Positions 56,112 through 64,000 of a stretch of 64,000 bases of DNA are shown here, piece after piece (positions within the stretch are counted from its first letter, which is position 1; every line of letters starts with the position of its first letter). The notes under the pieces are model-generated. The model was given only the letters and a program-made list of their open reading frames with translations. It had not been told where the DNA came from and did no database searches. The DNA is from Aquabacterium humicola (GTDB taxonomy: Bacteria; Pseudomonadota; Gammaproteobacteria; Burkholderiales; Burkholderiaceae_C), in NCBI RefSeq assembly GCF_030167915.1, contig NZ_JARGNB010000005.1, positions 1 to 64,000 of the forward strand. Reading direction: 5' to 3'. The translations under genes were made by a program, and so were the position numbers.

Positions 56112-57281
56112 GTGGCCCTGCACGCCGTCCGCCGCTTCGCCCTGCCGCTGCCCGCACACCGCCAGGTGTTCGCGGCCTTCTTCCTGTACGCGTTCAGCTT
56201 CGGCGGCTTCTTCCCGCGGCTGGCGGAGCTGCAGCGCTCGATGGGCGTCAGCGAAGGCGAGCTCGGCCTCGGCTTGATCGGTGCGGCCTGCGGCACCTTG
56301 ATCGCGCTGAGCGTCGCCGGCCGGCCGGTCGAGCGCCTCGGCCACCGGCGCACGCTGCTGTGGCTGATGCCGCTGCTGCCGGTGTTCTACGCGCTGGCCG
56401 CGCATGCGCGCGGGCCGCTGGCGCTGTTCCTGTGCCTGCTGCCGGCGGGGCTGTGCATCGGCACGATCGAGCTGGTGGTGAACCTGGAAGCCGACCGCGT
56501 CGAGCACCAGGGCGGCCGCCGCATCATGAACCGCGCGCACGCGTTCTGGAGCTTCGGCTTCTTCGGCGCCGGGCTGCTCGGTTCGCTGGCCGCACGGCTG
56601 GCGATCCCGCCGCAGTGGCACCTGGCGGCGATGGTGCCGCTGACCGCGCTGCTGGTGCTGGGGCTGCTGGGCCGCTTCGACGACGCGCCGCAGCGTGCCG
56701 GCACCAGCGACGAGCCCGCCCACCACGTCGCGCGGCCGACGCTGGCGATCATGGGCCTGGTGCTGTTCTCGCTGTCGGCGCTGGTGCTCGAAGGCGCGGG
56801 CATCGACTGGTCGGCGATCTACATGCGCGACGTCTTCGGCGCGGTGCCGTTCCAGGGCGCGCTGGCCGTCACCTGCGTCGCGCTGGCCCAGGGCATCGCG
56901 CGTTATGTCGCCGACCGCTTCGTCGAGCGCCACAGCCCGCGCGCGATCGCGCGCACCTTGCTCGCGGTGCTGGCGGCGGGCACCGCGCTGGTGGCCGGCG
57001 CCCCGGCGATGCCGCTGGCGCTGCTGGGCTTCGCACTGATCGGCATCGGCACCAGCGTGATGTTCCCGCTGGCGATGTCGGCGGCCGCGCAGCGCACGGA
57101 CCGGCCGGCGGCCACCAACGTCGCCGCGCTGGCGCAGATCTCCTTCGTCAGCTTCCTGCTGGCGCCGCCGCTGCTCGGCTTCGTCGCCGAGCACTGGGGC
57201 ATCCGATGGACCTTCGGCCTCGGGCTGCCGCTGGTGGTGCTGAGCGTCGCGTTGTCGCCGGTGCTCAGCCGATCTCGATGA
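56112..57281 (+). CDS. MFS transporter (YbjJ-like)
   Basis: 389 residues from GTG 56112; an earlier start is possible but reads through a low-complexity, arginine-rich segment. Twelve predicted helices; the first (RQVFAAFFLYAFSFGGFFPRLAE) and the segment GRPVERLGHRRTLLWLMP (loop 2-3, MFS motif A-like) are typical. YbjJ-like carriers of this type have an FxFGxWxxR start region. The substrate is unknown. Its 3' end overlaps the convergent dehydrogenase gene by 17 bases. Confidence 0.85.
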   Translation: MALHAVRRFALPLPAHRQVFAAFFLYAFSFGGFFPRLAELQRSMGVSEGELGLGLIGAACGTLIALSVAGRPVERLGHRRTLLWLMPLLPVFYALAAHARGPLALFLCLLPAGLCIGTIELVVNLEADRVEHQGGRRIMNRAHAFWSFGFFGAGLLGSLAARLAIPPQWHLAAMVPLTALLVLGLLGRFDDAPQRAGTSDEPAHHVARPTLAIMGLVLFSLSALVLEGAGIDWSAIYMRDVFGAVPFQGALAVTCVALAQGIARYVADRFVERHSPRAIARTLLAVLAAGTALVAGAPAMPLALLGFALIGIGTSVMFPLAMSAAAQRTDRPAATNVAALAQISFVSFLLAPPLLGFVAEHWGIRWTFGLGLPLVVLSVALSPVLSRSR

Positions 57282-58269
57282 GCACCTTGCCGAAGTGCTG
57301 CTGCGCGGCGAGGTGCTCGTAGGCCTGGCGCGCCTGGCCGAAGGGGAAGACGCGGTCGATCAGCGGCGCGAAGTGCGCGGTCTCGACGAAACGCAGCAGC
57401 GACTCCGCCATCGCACGGCTGCCGACCAGCACGCCGCGCAGCCGCAGCGCGCCGTCGATCAGCGCATCGGCATCCACTTCGCCGCCCCAGCCCGAGGTGC
57501 CGCCGATGACCGCGACGGTGCCGCCATGGCGCGTCGCGGCCATCGAGCGCGCCAGCGTCTCGCGGCCGGCGGTCTCCAGCACCCGGTCGACGCCGCGGCC
57601 GCCGGCGAGCTCGCGCACGCGTGGCGCCCAGTCGGGCATGCTGCGGTGGTTGATCGTCGCGAAGGCGCCGAGCGCCAGCGCCCGTTCGCGCTTGTGCTCG
57701 TCCGACGACGTCACGATCATGCGCAGCCCCGCGGCGCGGCCCAGCTGCAGCGCCCACAACGAGACGCCACCGGTGCCCAGCGCCAGCACGGTGTCGCCGG
57801 GCCGCGCCGGGTCGTCGCCGAAGAGCGCGTTCCAGGCGGTGACGCCGGCGCAGGGCAGCGTCGCGGCCTGGCGGAAGTCCAGGCCGTCGGGCAGCACCAC
57901 CCAGGCCGACTCCGGCAGCACCACCTCCTCGGCCAGCAGGCCGGGCCCGCGGCCGCCGAGCGCGCCGGCGGTCTTCTCCGGCGTCGGCGGGCCGTCGGCC
58001 CAGCGCGGGAAGAAGTTGCTCATCACGCGCTGGCCGACCGCGAGCCGCGTCACCGCCTCGCCCACCGCGACGACCACGCCGGCGCCGTCGGACAGCGGCA
58101 CGTGCGGCGGCACCGGCGCGGTCGATGCGGCGATCGTCAGGTCGCGGTGGTTCAGCGACACGGCATGCACGCGCACCCGCACGTCGTGCGGGCCGACCGG
58201 CGGCGTCGGCAGCTCGCAGCGTTCGAGGCCGGCCGGTCCCTGGCCGCGGTGAAGGTGGTAGGCCTGCAT
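57265..58269 (-). CDS. Zinc-type/quinone oxidoreductase-like alcohol dehydrogenase (MDR family)
   Basis: 334 residues. The medium-chain dehydrogenase fold is shown by RVRVHAVSLNHRDLTIAAS, the GDGAGVVVAVGEAVTRLAVG loop and the nucleotide-binding LALGTGGVSLWALQLGRAAG. The Cys that normally binds catalytic zinc is replaced by Asn in the SLNHRD position, so it is more like NADPH:quinone oxidoreductases than zinc enzymes. Divergent from the LysR regulator 123 bases away, which probably controls it. Confidence 0.87.
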   Translation of the reverse strand: MQAYHLHRGQGPAGLERCELPTPPVGPHDVRVRVHAVSLNHRDLTIAASTAPVPPHVPLSDGAGVVVAVGEAVTRLAVGQRVMSNFFPRWADGPPTPEKTAGALGGRGPGLLAEEVVLPESAWVVLPDGLDFRQAATLPCAGVTAWNALFGDDPARPGDTVLALGTGGVSLWALQLGRAAGLRMIVTSSDEHKRERALALGAFATINHRSMPDWAPRVRELAGGRGVDRVLETAGRETLARSMAATRHGGTVAVIGGTSGWGGEVDADALIDGALRLRGVLVGSRAMAESLLRFVETAHFAPLIDRVFPFGQARQAYEHLAAQQHFGKVLIEIG

Positions 58270-58392
58270 GGCAGATGCTCCTGGGGGTGACTTGTCTTGC
58301 CACGCACTCTAGGGGTCCACAGCATCGCCATTGATTCATCTTCGGACGATCAGAGTTGCCGATCTGGAACCAATCGAGCCGAGAATGCGCCA

Positions 58393-59322
58393 ATGACCCA
58401 TGCCGCAGACCGCCTCAAGGGCGTCGCCACCTTCGTGCAGGCAGCCGAGGCCGGCAGCTTCGCCGTCGCCGCCGAACGCCTGCGCATGACGCGCTCGGCC
58501 GTCGGCAAGCAGGTGGCCGGCCTGGAACGGCGGCTGGGCACGCGGCTTTTCAACCGCTCGACGCGGCGCCAGAGCCTGACCGAGGACGGCCAGGCCTACT
58601 TCGAGCGCTGCAAGCGCGCGCTGGCCGAGATCGACGCCGCCGAAGCCTCGCTGGACGCGAAGGACCGCCAGCTGACGGGGCGCCTGCGCGTCAGCGTGCC
58701 GCTGCACCTGGGGCGGCACCTCGCCGCGCCCATCCTCGCGCGGCTGCTGAACGCGCACCCGCGCCTGGACCTCGAGCTCTCGTTCAACGACCGCGTGATC
58801 GACCTGCTGGAGGACGGCATCGACCTCGCGCTGCGGCTGGGCCCGCTGCGCGACAGCAGCACGCTGGCGGCGCGTTCGCTGGGCCATTTCGACTTCCTGC
58901 TGTGCGCGGCGCCGCGCTACCTGCGCCGGCACGGCATGCCGAAGACGGCGGACGACTTCGAGCGCCACGTCGGCATCGTCTACGCGCGCAGCGGGCCCGA
59001 ATCGCCGTGGCTCGCGGCCGGCGCCGGCGGGGTCGAGCAGGAACTTCGCGTGCAGCGCCGCATCCGCATGGACGACCTCGACGCGATCGCCGACGCGGTG
59101 CTCGCGGGCCACGGCATCGCGCGGCTGCCGCGCTGGCTGGCCGCGGCGCACGTGCAGGCCGGCACGCTGCGCTGGGTGTGGGAAGGCCGGCATGCGCAGC
59201 GCATGGCAGTGCATGCCGTGTGGCCGCACACGCCGTTCCTGCCGATGAAGACGCGCGTGGCGATCGACCGCCTGGCGGCCGATCTGCCGCAGGCGCTGGA
59301 AAGCGGGCTCGTGTCCCGATGA
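58393..59322 (+). CDS. LysR family transcriptional regulator
   Basis: 309 residues. N-terminal winged helix: LKGVATFVQAAEAGSFAVAAERL, MTRSAVGKQVAGLERRLG (about 5-65), then the LysR substrate-binding domain. It probably controls the divergent dehydrogenase gene. Its stop overlaps the AraC-type gene start as ATGA, so the two regulators are coupled, which is unusual. Confidence 0.88.
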   Translation: MTHAADRLKGVATFVQAAEAGSFAVAAERLRMTRSAVGKQVAGLERRLGTRLFNRSTRRQSLTEDGQAYFERCKRALAEIDAAEASLDAKDRQLTGRLRVSVPLHLGRHLAAPILARLLNAHPRLDLELSFNDRVIDLLEDGIDLALRLGPLRDSSTLAARSLGHFDFLLCAAPRYLRRHGMPKTADDFERHVGIVYARSGPESPWLAAGAGGVEQELRVQRRIRMDDLDAIADAVLAGHGIARLPRWLAAAHVQAGTLRWVWEGRHAQRMAVHAVWPHTPFLPMKTRVAIDRLAADLPQALESGLVSR

Positions 59323-59825
59323 GCAAACCCGTCGCCCCGCCGCCGCAGGACCCCGAGCTGCTGCGCCGCCTGCTGCGCGCGAAGGACCGCATGGACGCCG
59401 CGTCGCAGGAGGCCTGGCCGGTGGCGCGGCTGGCGGACGTCAGCGGCGTGTCCGAGGCCCACTTCGCGCGTTCGTTCAAGCAGGCGTTCGGCGTGCCGCC
59501 GCACCGCTACCTGCTGACGCGCCGCATCGAGCGCGCGACCACGCTGCTGCGCGACACCGACCAGCCGATCATCGACATCGCGTTCCAGACCGGCTGGGAA
59601 AGCCTGGGCACCTTCGGCCGCACCTTCCGCGACATCACCGGCGAGAGCCCGCGCGCGGTGCGCGAACGCGCGCGTGCCGCCGCGAACGCGCTGGACCAGG
59701 TGCCGCCGTGCTTCCTGGCCGCCGGGCAGCGTCCCGACCTGACGACAGCAGTTTCGGAGAAGCGCCGCCAGGAGGACGCCGGTACAAACCGGTCTGTCGA
59801 AAACGGAACGGAGTCAAACAAATGA
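59319..59825 (+). CDS. AraC family helix-turn-helix regulator, DNA-binding part only
   Basis: 168 residues. It contains the two HTH motifs of the AraC DNA-binding domain: PVARLADVSGVSEAHFARSFKQ and PIIDIAFQTGWESLGTFGRTF, with the conserved GESPRAVRERA end. There is no N-terminal ligand domain, and the C-terminal ~50 residues are disordered. The ligand-free form may work with a partner. It is coupled to LysR (ATGA) upstream and to the VOC gene (ATGA) downstream, so LysR-AraC-VOC form one unit. Confidence 0.87.
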   Translation: MSKPVAPPPQDPELLRRLLRAKDRMDAASQEAWPVARLADVSGVSEAHFARSFKQAFGVPPHRYLLTRRIERATTLLRDTDQPIIDIAFQTGWESLGTFGRTFRDITGESPRAVRERARAAANALDQVPPCFLAAGQRPDLTTAVSEKRRQEDAGTNRSVENGTESNK

Positions 59826-60229
59826 CGCAAGGTGTTCAGGTGGTGGGTCTCTACGTGCGAGACCAGGACGAGGCGATCGCCTTCTATGTCGACAAGCTCG
59901 GCTTCCGCGTGCACACGGACGCCCGCAATGGCGACTACCGCTGGCTGACGGTGCAGCTTCCCGACCAGCCGTCGTTCCAGCTCGGGCTGTTCGTGCCCGG
60001 GCCGCCGACGGTGGACGCGGCCAGCGCGCAGACGCTGAAGGCGCTGGTCGCCAAGGGCGCGATGCCGCCGCTGGTGATGACGGTGGACGACTGCCGGGCG
60101 ACGTACGACCGCCTGCTCGGACGCGGCGTGGAGTTCACGCAGGAACCGGTGGAGCGCTACGGCAGCGTCGACGCGAGCTTCCGCGACCCGTCGGGCAACG
60201 GCTGGAAACTGATCCAGTCGCGCGGTTGA
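59822..60229 (+). CDS. VOC family protein (glyoxalase/bleomycin-resistance fold)
   Basis: 135 residues. The start VVGLYVRDQDEAIAFYVDKLGFRV and end FRDPSGNGWKLIQ are typical of two-module VOC domains. Likely metal-binding residues include Glu and the His in GFRVHTDARNGDYRWLTV. Proteins of this shape sit beside AraC regulators as lyase or dioxygenase-like enzymes; the reaction is unknown. Start overlaps the AraC stop as ATGA. Confidence 0.85.
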   Translation: MTQGVQVVGLYVRDQDEAIAFYVDKLGFRVHTDARNGDYRWLTVQLPDQPSFQLGLFVPGPPTVDAASAQTLKALVAKGAMPPLVMTVDDCRATYDRLLGRGVEFTQEPVERYGSVDASFRDPSGNGWKLIQSRG

Positions 60230-60289
60230 ACCCGGTGGCCACGATGTGCCTGGCCTACATCGCACTGATGACGACGAAAGGAGACCCTC

Positions 60290-60328
60290 GTGAACCGGAC
60301 CCAGGGACAGCGGCGGGTGGCCGCATGA
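60290..60328 (+). other. Possible 12-codon leader frame with strong ribosome site
   Basis: AAAGGAG (60277-60283) lies just before a GTG at 60290, whose frame reads only 12 codons to TGA at 60326-60328. That stop overlaps the ATG of the next gene as ATGA. Either a small leader couples translation of the DUF1801 gene, or the site is the relic of a longer gene. Confidence 0.35.
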
Positions 60329-60735
60329 AGCGCGAGCCGACGACGCCGGCCGGCACCGCCGGCTCGGCCAGCGCGCTGATCGACGGCCGCATCGCCGAAC
60401 TCGGCGACTGGCGCGGCGAGCTGCTGGCGACGCTGCGCGCGTTGATCCACGCCGCGCTGCCCGGAGTCACCGAGGAATGGAAGTGGAGCAATCCGGTGTG
60501 GTCGCAGGACGGCATCGTCTGCACCGGCGAGAGCTACAAGAAGGTCGTGAAGCTGACCTTCCCGCACGGCGCCTCGCTGCCCGACCCGGCGGGCCTGTTC
60601 AATTCGAGCCTCGACGGCAACGTGCGCCGCGCGATCGACTTCGCCGAAGTCGCCGAGCTCGACAGGAAGGCGCTGACCGCGCTGTTCAAGGCCGCCGCCG
60701 ACTTCAACCGCTCGGCCACGCAGCGCAAGCGGTGA
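60325..60735 (+). CDS. DUF1801 family protein
   Basis: 136 residues from ATG 60325; in-frame starts at 60226, 60244 and 60268 are alternatives that would add an unconserved N-terminal part. The domain reads SALIDGRIAELGDWRGELLATLRALIH, EWKWSNPVWSQDGIVC, then KLTFPHGASLPDP and closing RRAIDFAEVAELDRKALTALFKAA. DUF1801 proteins are small alpha/beta domains related to frataxin/YdhG; their function is unknown to me. Confidence 0.83.
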   Translation: MKREPTTPAGTAGSASALIDGRIAELGDWRGELLATLRALIHAALPGVTEEWKWSNPVWSQDGIVCTGESYKKVVKLTFPHGASLPDPAGLFNSSLDGNVRRAIDFAEVAELDRKALTALFKAAADFNRSATQRKR

Positions 60736-60841
60736 AACCGAGGGGGCGCTGACGAATCCCTGGGGAAGCCGCGCGACGATACTCGCGGCTTTCGGGCGCC
60801 CGCCCACCCGGCGGGCCGCCCTCAACTCACAGGCATTCCCC

Positions 60842-62728
60842 ATGAAGCGTGTCCTGCGACGGGCCCTGTCGCTGTTCCTGATCGCCGGCGCCGCCCTTGC
60901 CGGCGCCCAAGGGGCTTCCGCCCCGCCGTCGGCCTCCGCGCCGGCCCTCCATCCCGCCGCGGCACCAGCTCCGGCCGGCGCCCCGACGGCCACCGCGCCG
61001 AAGGTGCTGCGTTATGCGTTCCTGATCGCCGAGACCGGCTTCGACCCGGCGCAGATCAGCGACCTCTATTCGCGCATCGTCACCGCGCACCTGTTCGAGG
61101 CGCTCTACAAGTACGACTACCTCGCGCGGCCGTACAAGATCAAGCCGCACACCGCGGCCGCGCTGCCGGAGGTCACCAATGAATTCAAGACCTGGACCAT
61201 CCGCATCCAGCCCGGCATCCACTTCGTCGACGACCCGGCGTTCAAGGGCCGCAAGCGCGAGCTGGTGGCCGAGGACTACGTCTACGCGATCAAGCGCACC
61301 TTCGACCCGACGAACAAGAGCCCGGGCATCTCGACCTGGCAGGAAGCCGGCATCATCGGCCTCGACGAGCTGCGCGAGCGGGCGATCAAGAACAAGACGC
61401 CGTTCGACTACGACACGCCGATCGATGGCCTGAAGGCGCTGGACCGCTACACGCTGCAGTTCAACCTGAAGGCGCCGCGCCCGCGGCTGCTGTTCCAGCT
61501 GGCCGATTCGAGCACCGTGGGCGCGGTGGCGCGCGAGGTGATCGAGGCCTATGCCGGCGACACGATGGCCCACCCGGTCGGCACCGGCCCGTTCCGCCTC
61601 GCCGAGTGGCGGCGCAGTTCGCGCATCGTGCTCGAGCGCAACCCGAACTACCGCGAGCTGCTGTACGACGCCGAGCCCCAGGCCGACGATGCCGAAGGCC
61701 AGGCGATCCTGCAGCGCTTCAAGGGCCGGCGCCTGCCGATGGTCGACCGCGTCGAGATCAGCATCATCGAGGCCAGCCAGCCCCGCTGGCTCGCCTTCCT
61801 GAACGGCGAGATCGACTACATCTCGGTGCCGGGCGAGTTCGCCAGCATCGCGGCGCCGAACAACCAGCTGGCGCCCAACCTGGCCAAGCGCAACCTGAAG
61901 ATGTACCGCACGCTGCTGCCGGACCGCGTGCTGCTGTACTACAACATGGAAGACCCGGTGGTCGGCGGCTATACCGCCGACAAGGTCGCGCTGCGCCGCG
62001 CGCTGGGCCTGGCGATGGACATCAAGCGCGAGATCACGCTGGTGCGCCGCGGCCAGGCGATCCCCGCGCAGTCGATGATCTCGCCGCACACCTTCGGCTA
62101 CGACGACAACTTCAAGAGCGAGAACGGCGACTACAACCTGCCGCGCGCGAAGGCGCTGCTCGACCTGTTCGGTTATGTCGACCGCGACGGCGACGGCTGG
62201 CGCGACCGGCCCGACGGCCAGCCGCTGGTCATCGACTACGCGTCGCAACCCGACGAGTCGTCGCGCCAGTTCGACGAGCTGTGGAAGCACGACATGGATG
62301 CGCTGGGCGTGCGCACGAAGATCGTCACGGCGAAGTGGCCCGAGCAGCTCAAGCGCGCGCGGGCCGGCCAGCTGATGACCTGGCAGCTCGGCTACTCGGC
62401 CAGCAACCCGGACGTGCAGGATGCCTTCCAGGCCGTGTACGGCCCCGCCGCGGGCGGCCAGAACCTGCCGCGCTTCAAGCTCGACGCCTTCGACCGCCTG
62501 TACGACCGCATGCAGTCGCTGCCGGACGGACCCGAGCGCCTGCAGGCGATCAACGATGCCAACAAGCTGCTGCTGGCCTACGCGCCGATGAAGTACAGCG
62601 TGCACCGCGTCGCGCTGGAACTGGTGCACCCGTGGCTCGCCGGCTACCGCCGCCCGCCGTTCGGCAACCAGTGGTGGCAGTACGTGGACGTCGACGGCCC
62701 GAAGCGGGACGCGTCGAAGAAGCGCTAG
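60842..62728 (+). CDS. ABC transporter peptide/solute-binding protein (family 5)
   Basis: 628 residues. A signal peptide (SLFLIAGAALAGAQG) is followed by an Ala/Pro-rich linker, then the family-5 binding fold: LRYAFLIAETGFDPAQI, ELVAEDYVYAIKRTFDP, PVGTGPFRLAEWRRSSRIVLERNPNY, RRALGLAMDIKRE and LLDLFGYVDRDGDGWRD, then a C-terminal lobe with YAPMKYSVHRVAL. It should bind an oligopeptide or similar long solute in the periplasm; no permease or ATPase genes are next to it. It converges on the DUF1579-like gene with 18 bases between stops. Confidence 0.87.
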   Translation: MKRVLRRALSLFLIAGAALAGAQGASAPPSASAPALHPAAAPAPAGAPTATAPKVLRYAFLIAETGFDPAQISDLYSRIVTAHLFEALYKYDYLARPYKIKPHTAAALPEVTNEFKTWTIRIQPGIHFVDDPAFKGRKRELVAEDYVYAIKRTFDPTNKSPGISTWQEAGIIGLDELRERAIKNKTPFDYDTPIDGLKALDRYTLQFNLKAPRPRLLFQLADSSTVGAVAREVIEAYAGDTMAHPVGTGPFRLAEWRRSSRIVLERNPNYRELLYDAEPQADDAEGQAILQRFKGRRLPMVDRVEISIIEASQPRWLAFLNGEIDYISVPGEFASIAAPNNQLAPNLAKRNLKMYRTLLPDRVLLYYNMEDPVVGGYTADKVALRRALGLAMDIKREITLVRRGQAIPAQSMISPHTFGYDDNFKSENGDYNLPRAKALLDLFGYVDRDGDGWRDRPDGQPLVIDYASQPDESSRQFDELWKHDMDALGVRTKIVTAKWPEQLKRARAGQLMTWQLGYSASNPDVQDAFQAVYGPAAGGQNLPRFKLDAFDRLYDRMQSLPDGPERLQAINDANKLLLAYAPMKYSVHRVALELVHPWLAGYRRPPFGNQWWQYVDVDGPKRDASKKR

Positions 62729-62746
62729 GAAGCGGGACGCCGGGCT

Positions 62747-63214
62747 TCACGCCGCGCGCGTGAAGTCCATCTCCCAGTTGGTTTCCCAGCTGCGGCCGCC
62801 GTCGGGCGAGAAGGCCTGTTCCCAGCGCGCGGTGGTCGGCGTGATGGCCGACCACAGGAAGCGCACGGTGATCGGCCGGCCGCGGAAGGTCTCGTCGGCG
62901 AAGAAGGTGCCGATGCCGTTCTCGAAGCGCCCGAGCATCGGCGCATCGAGGGCATGCGGGTGGCGGCCGTCCAGCCACCAGATCGCCCACTGTCTCGTCG
63001 CCGGGTCGAACGAGCGCAGCGTCGCGGCACGGTAGGCGCCGCCGGGCAGGTCGATGACGTTGTCGTCGATGTTGGCGGCGCCGCCCAGCAGCGGCCGCAC
63101 GTCGCTGGTGCCGCCGAACAGCTCCCACTCGGTGCAGCCGGCGAGGCGGTCCTTCAGGCGGCGGTGGGCCACGGTCCAGCGGCCGTGAAAGAAATCGAAG
63201 TCGTGGGCGCTCAT
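62747..63214 (-). CDS. DUF1579-like/heme-binding-like cytosolic protein
   Basis: 155 residues from ATG 63214. It starts HDFDFFHGRWTVAHRRLKDRLAG, followed by GNID-type loop (ANIDDNVIDLPGG), SFDPATRQWAIWWLDGR and WEQAFSPDGGRSWETNWEMDF, as in the lipocalin-like DUF1579 group. No signal peptide. The function is unknown. Confidence 0.75.
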   Translation of the reverse strand: MSAHDFDFFHGRWTVAHRRLKDRLAGCTEWELFGGTSDVRPLLGGAANIDDNVIDLPGGAYRAATLRSFDPATRQWAIWWLDGRHPHALDAPMLGRFENGIGTFFADETFRGRPITVRFLWSAITPTTARWEQAFSPDGGRSWETNWEMDFTRAA

Positions 63215-63280
63215 GGCGGGTCTCCGGAGGGGTGGATGCACAGGCGCCGCAGCGTAGGCCCGTAACACTGACAGCGCATG

Positions 63281-64000
63281 TCAGCTATTCGCGTCGGCGG
63301 CGGTTCGGGCGCTCGTCTGCACCTCGCCCACGCCGCGCCGCGACGCCGCGCAGCCTGCAGGCTGCGACGAGACGCGTCGTGCGCGCAAGGGCCACACCAG
63401 CGCGGCCGCGGCCAGCGCGAGCGCGATGTCCACCATCCAGAACGGCGTGTCGCGGCCGGTGCGTTCGGCGAGCCAGCCGCTGAGCCAGATGCCGCCGAAT
63501 CCGCCGACCTGGTGCACCAGCATCACGATGCCGAGCAGGCTCGACAGCCGCGCGACGCCGTGCTGGCGCGCGACGAGCTGCGCCGTCGGCGGCAGCGTGG
63601 CCATGTGGCTGGCGCCCATCACCAGGGCCAGCGCGACCAGCGACGTGCGGCTCGGCGCGGCGCACAGGAAGGCCGCGATGCCCGCCGCCCGCACGGCGTA
63701 CAGCGCGGCCAGCAGGCGCGCGATGTCCACGTGCGGCATCGCACGGCCGACCGCCAGGCTGCCGGCGACGTTGGCCACGCCGGCCACCGCGATCCACGCG
63801 CCGGCCAGCGCGGCATCCTGGCCGCAGCGCTCGATCACGCCCGGCATGTGCACAGCGAGGAACGAGACATGGAAGCCGCAGATGCCGAAGCTCGCGGCCA
63901 CGCGCAGGAAGCGCGCATCGCGCAGCGCATCGCCCAGCGGCGCGGCCGGCGCGACGTCGCTCGATCCGGCCGGGCGGCGCAGCACGGCTGCCAGCGGCAA
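63281..64000 (-). CDS. MFS transporter, C-terminal part (5' end outside the window)
   Basis: At least 239 residues; the frame runs off the right edge of the window. It covers about six predicted helices: LRVAASFGICGFHVSFLAVH, AGAWIAVAGVANVAGSLAVG, LVALALVMGASHMATLPPT, GIVMLVHQVGGFGGIWLSGW and WMVDIALALAAAALVWPL. These match the C-terminal half of MFS permeases of the type with motif HMPG near the helix 7 end. The cytoplasmic tail is basic. Substrate unknown. Confidence 0.83.
   Translation of the reverse strand: MPLAAVLRRPAGSSDVAPAAPLGDALRDARFLRVAASFGICGFHVSFLAVHMPGVIERCGQDAALAGAWIAVAGVANVAGSLAVGRAMPHVDIARLLAALYAVRAAGIAAFLCAAPSRTSLVALALVMGASHMATLPPTAQLVARQHGVARLSSLLGIVMLVHQVGGFGGIWLSGWLAERTGRDTPFWMVDIALALAAAALVWPLRARRVSSQPAGCAASRRGVGEVQTSARTAADANS

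Noticed and set aside
62161-62220. EF-hand-like DRDGDGWRD in the peptide-binding protein
   Set aside because: Family-5 binding proteins often have a D.DGDG loop after LL...GY, so this is a normal family feature rather than a novel calcium site.

Overview
The window is GC-rich bacterial DNA with dense short-spaced genes, many ATGA/GTGA stop-start overlaps and Shine-Dalgarno sites. Gene content (F-type conjugation proteins, LivHMGF uptake, darcynin, BTAD regulator, proteobacterial lasso peptide genes with a TonB-dependent receptor) points to a betaproteobacterium, most likely Burkholderiales of the Rubrivivax/Leptothrix/Piscinibacter kind. The genus is an inference; no rRNA or tRNA gene was seen.

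Left part (1-13.3 kb), accessory DNA. It opens with the right end of an IS66-like element inserted into a WD40-repeat gene, which is left as a 5'-truncated remnant. Then come an excisionase-type antitoxin and PIN toxin, a decayed piece of a Wadjet-like (JetA/JetC) SMC locus, and a conjugation block traN - small exported protein - traF - traH - traG, closed by a small opposite-strand membrane protein. The rest of the transfer machinery is not in the window.

13.3-23.8 kb: a complete lasso peptide gene cluster. A 41-residue precursor (leader 24, core GPKGPNPEDHPVLKFQD) is followed by a hairpin, a fused RRE/leader peptidase (B), a lactam synthetase (C) and an ABC exporter (D). Facing them are a prolyl-oligopeptidase-like isopeptidase (E) and an STN-bearing TonB-dependent receptor. 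The expected logic is make, export, re-import and linearise. This is the most interesting system in the window.

24.5-34.6 kb: a catabolic/uptake island. An amidase diverges from a GntR/FadR regulator; after it come livHMGF, a periplasmic binding protein, a second amidase, an 'amino acid synthesis' family protein and a second binding protein. It probably imports and hydrolyses an amide compound.

34.8-41.7 kb: a mixed region with a frameshifted pirin, a LytM-like protein, a Nudix hydrolase, a relic of a P4-type integrase, and an SDR - dienelactone hydrolase - darcynin operon divergent from a Crp/Fnr regulator, then a decayed stretch.

41.7-64 kb: mostly chromosomal-type genes: an exported protein, a giant BTAD-AAA regulator, CHRD and VOC proteins, an alpha/beta hydrolase, AHSA1, a diguanylate cyclase, a histidine phosphatase, a pseudouridine synthase, MFS transporters, a quinone-oxidoreductase-like dehydrogenase with LysR and AraC regulators, and a peptide-binding protein. 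Within it sits a divergent pair worth attention: a gene with an unusual N-terminal domain joined to a deoxyribosyltransferase/TIR-like domain (minus strand) and a gene with an unknown N-terminal half joined to a TIR domain (plus strand).
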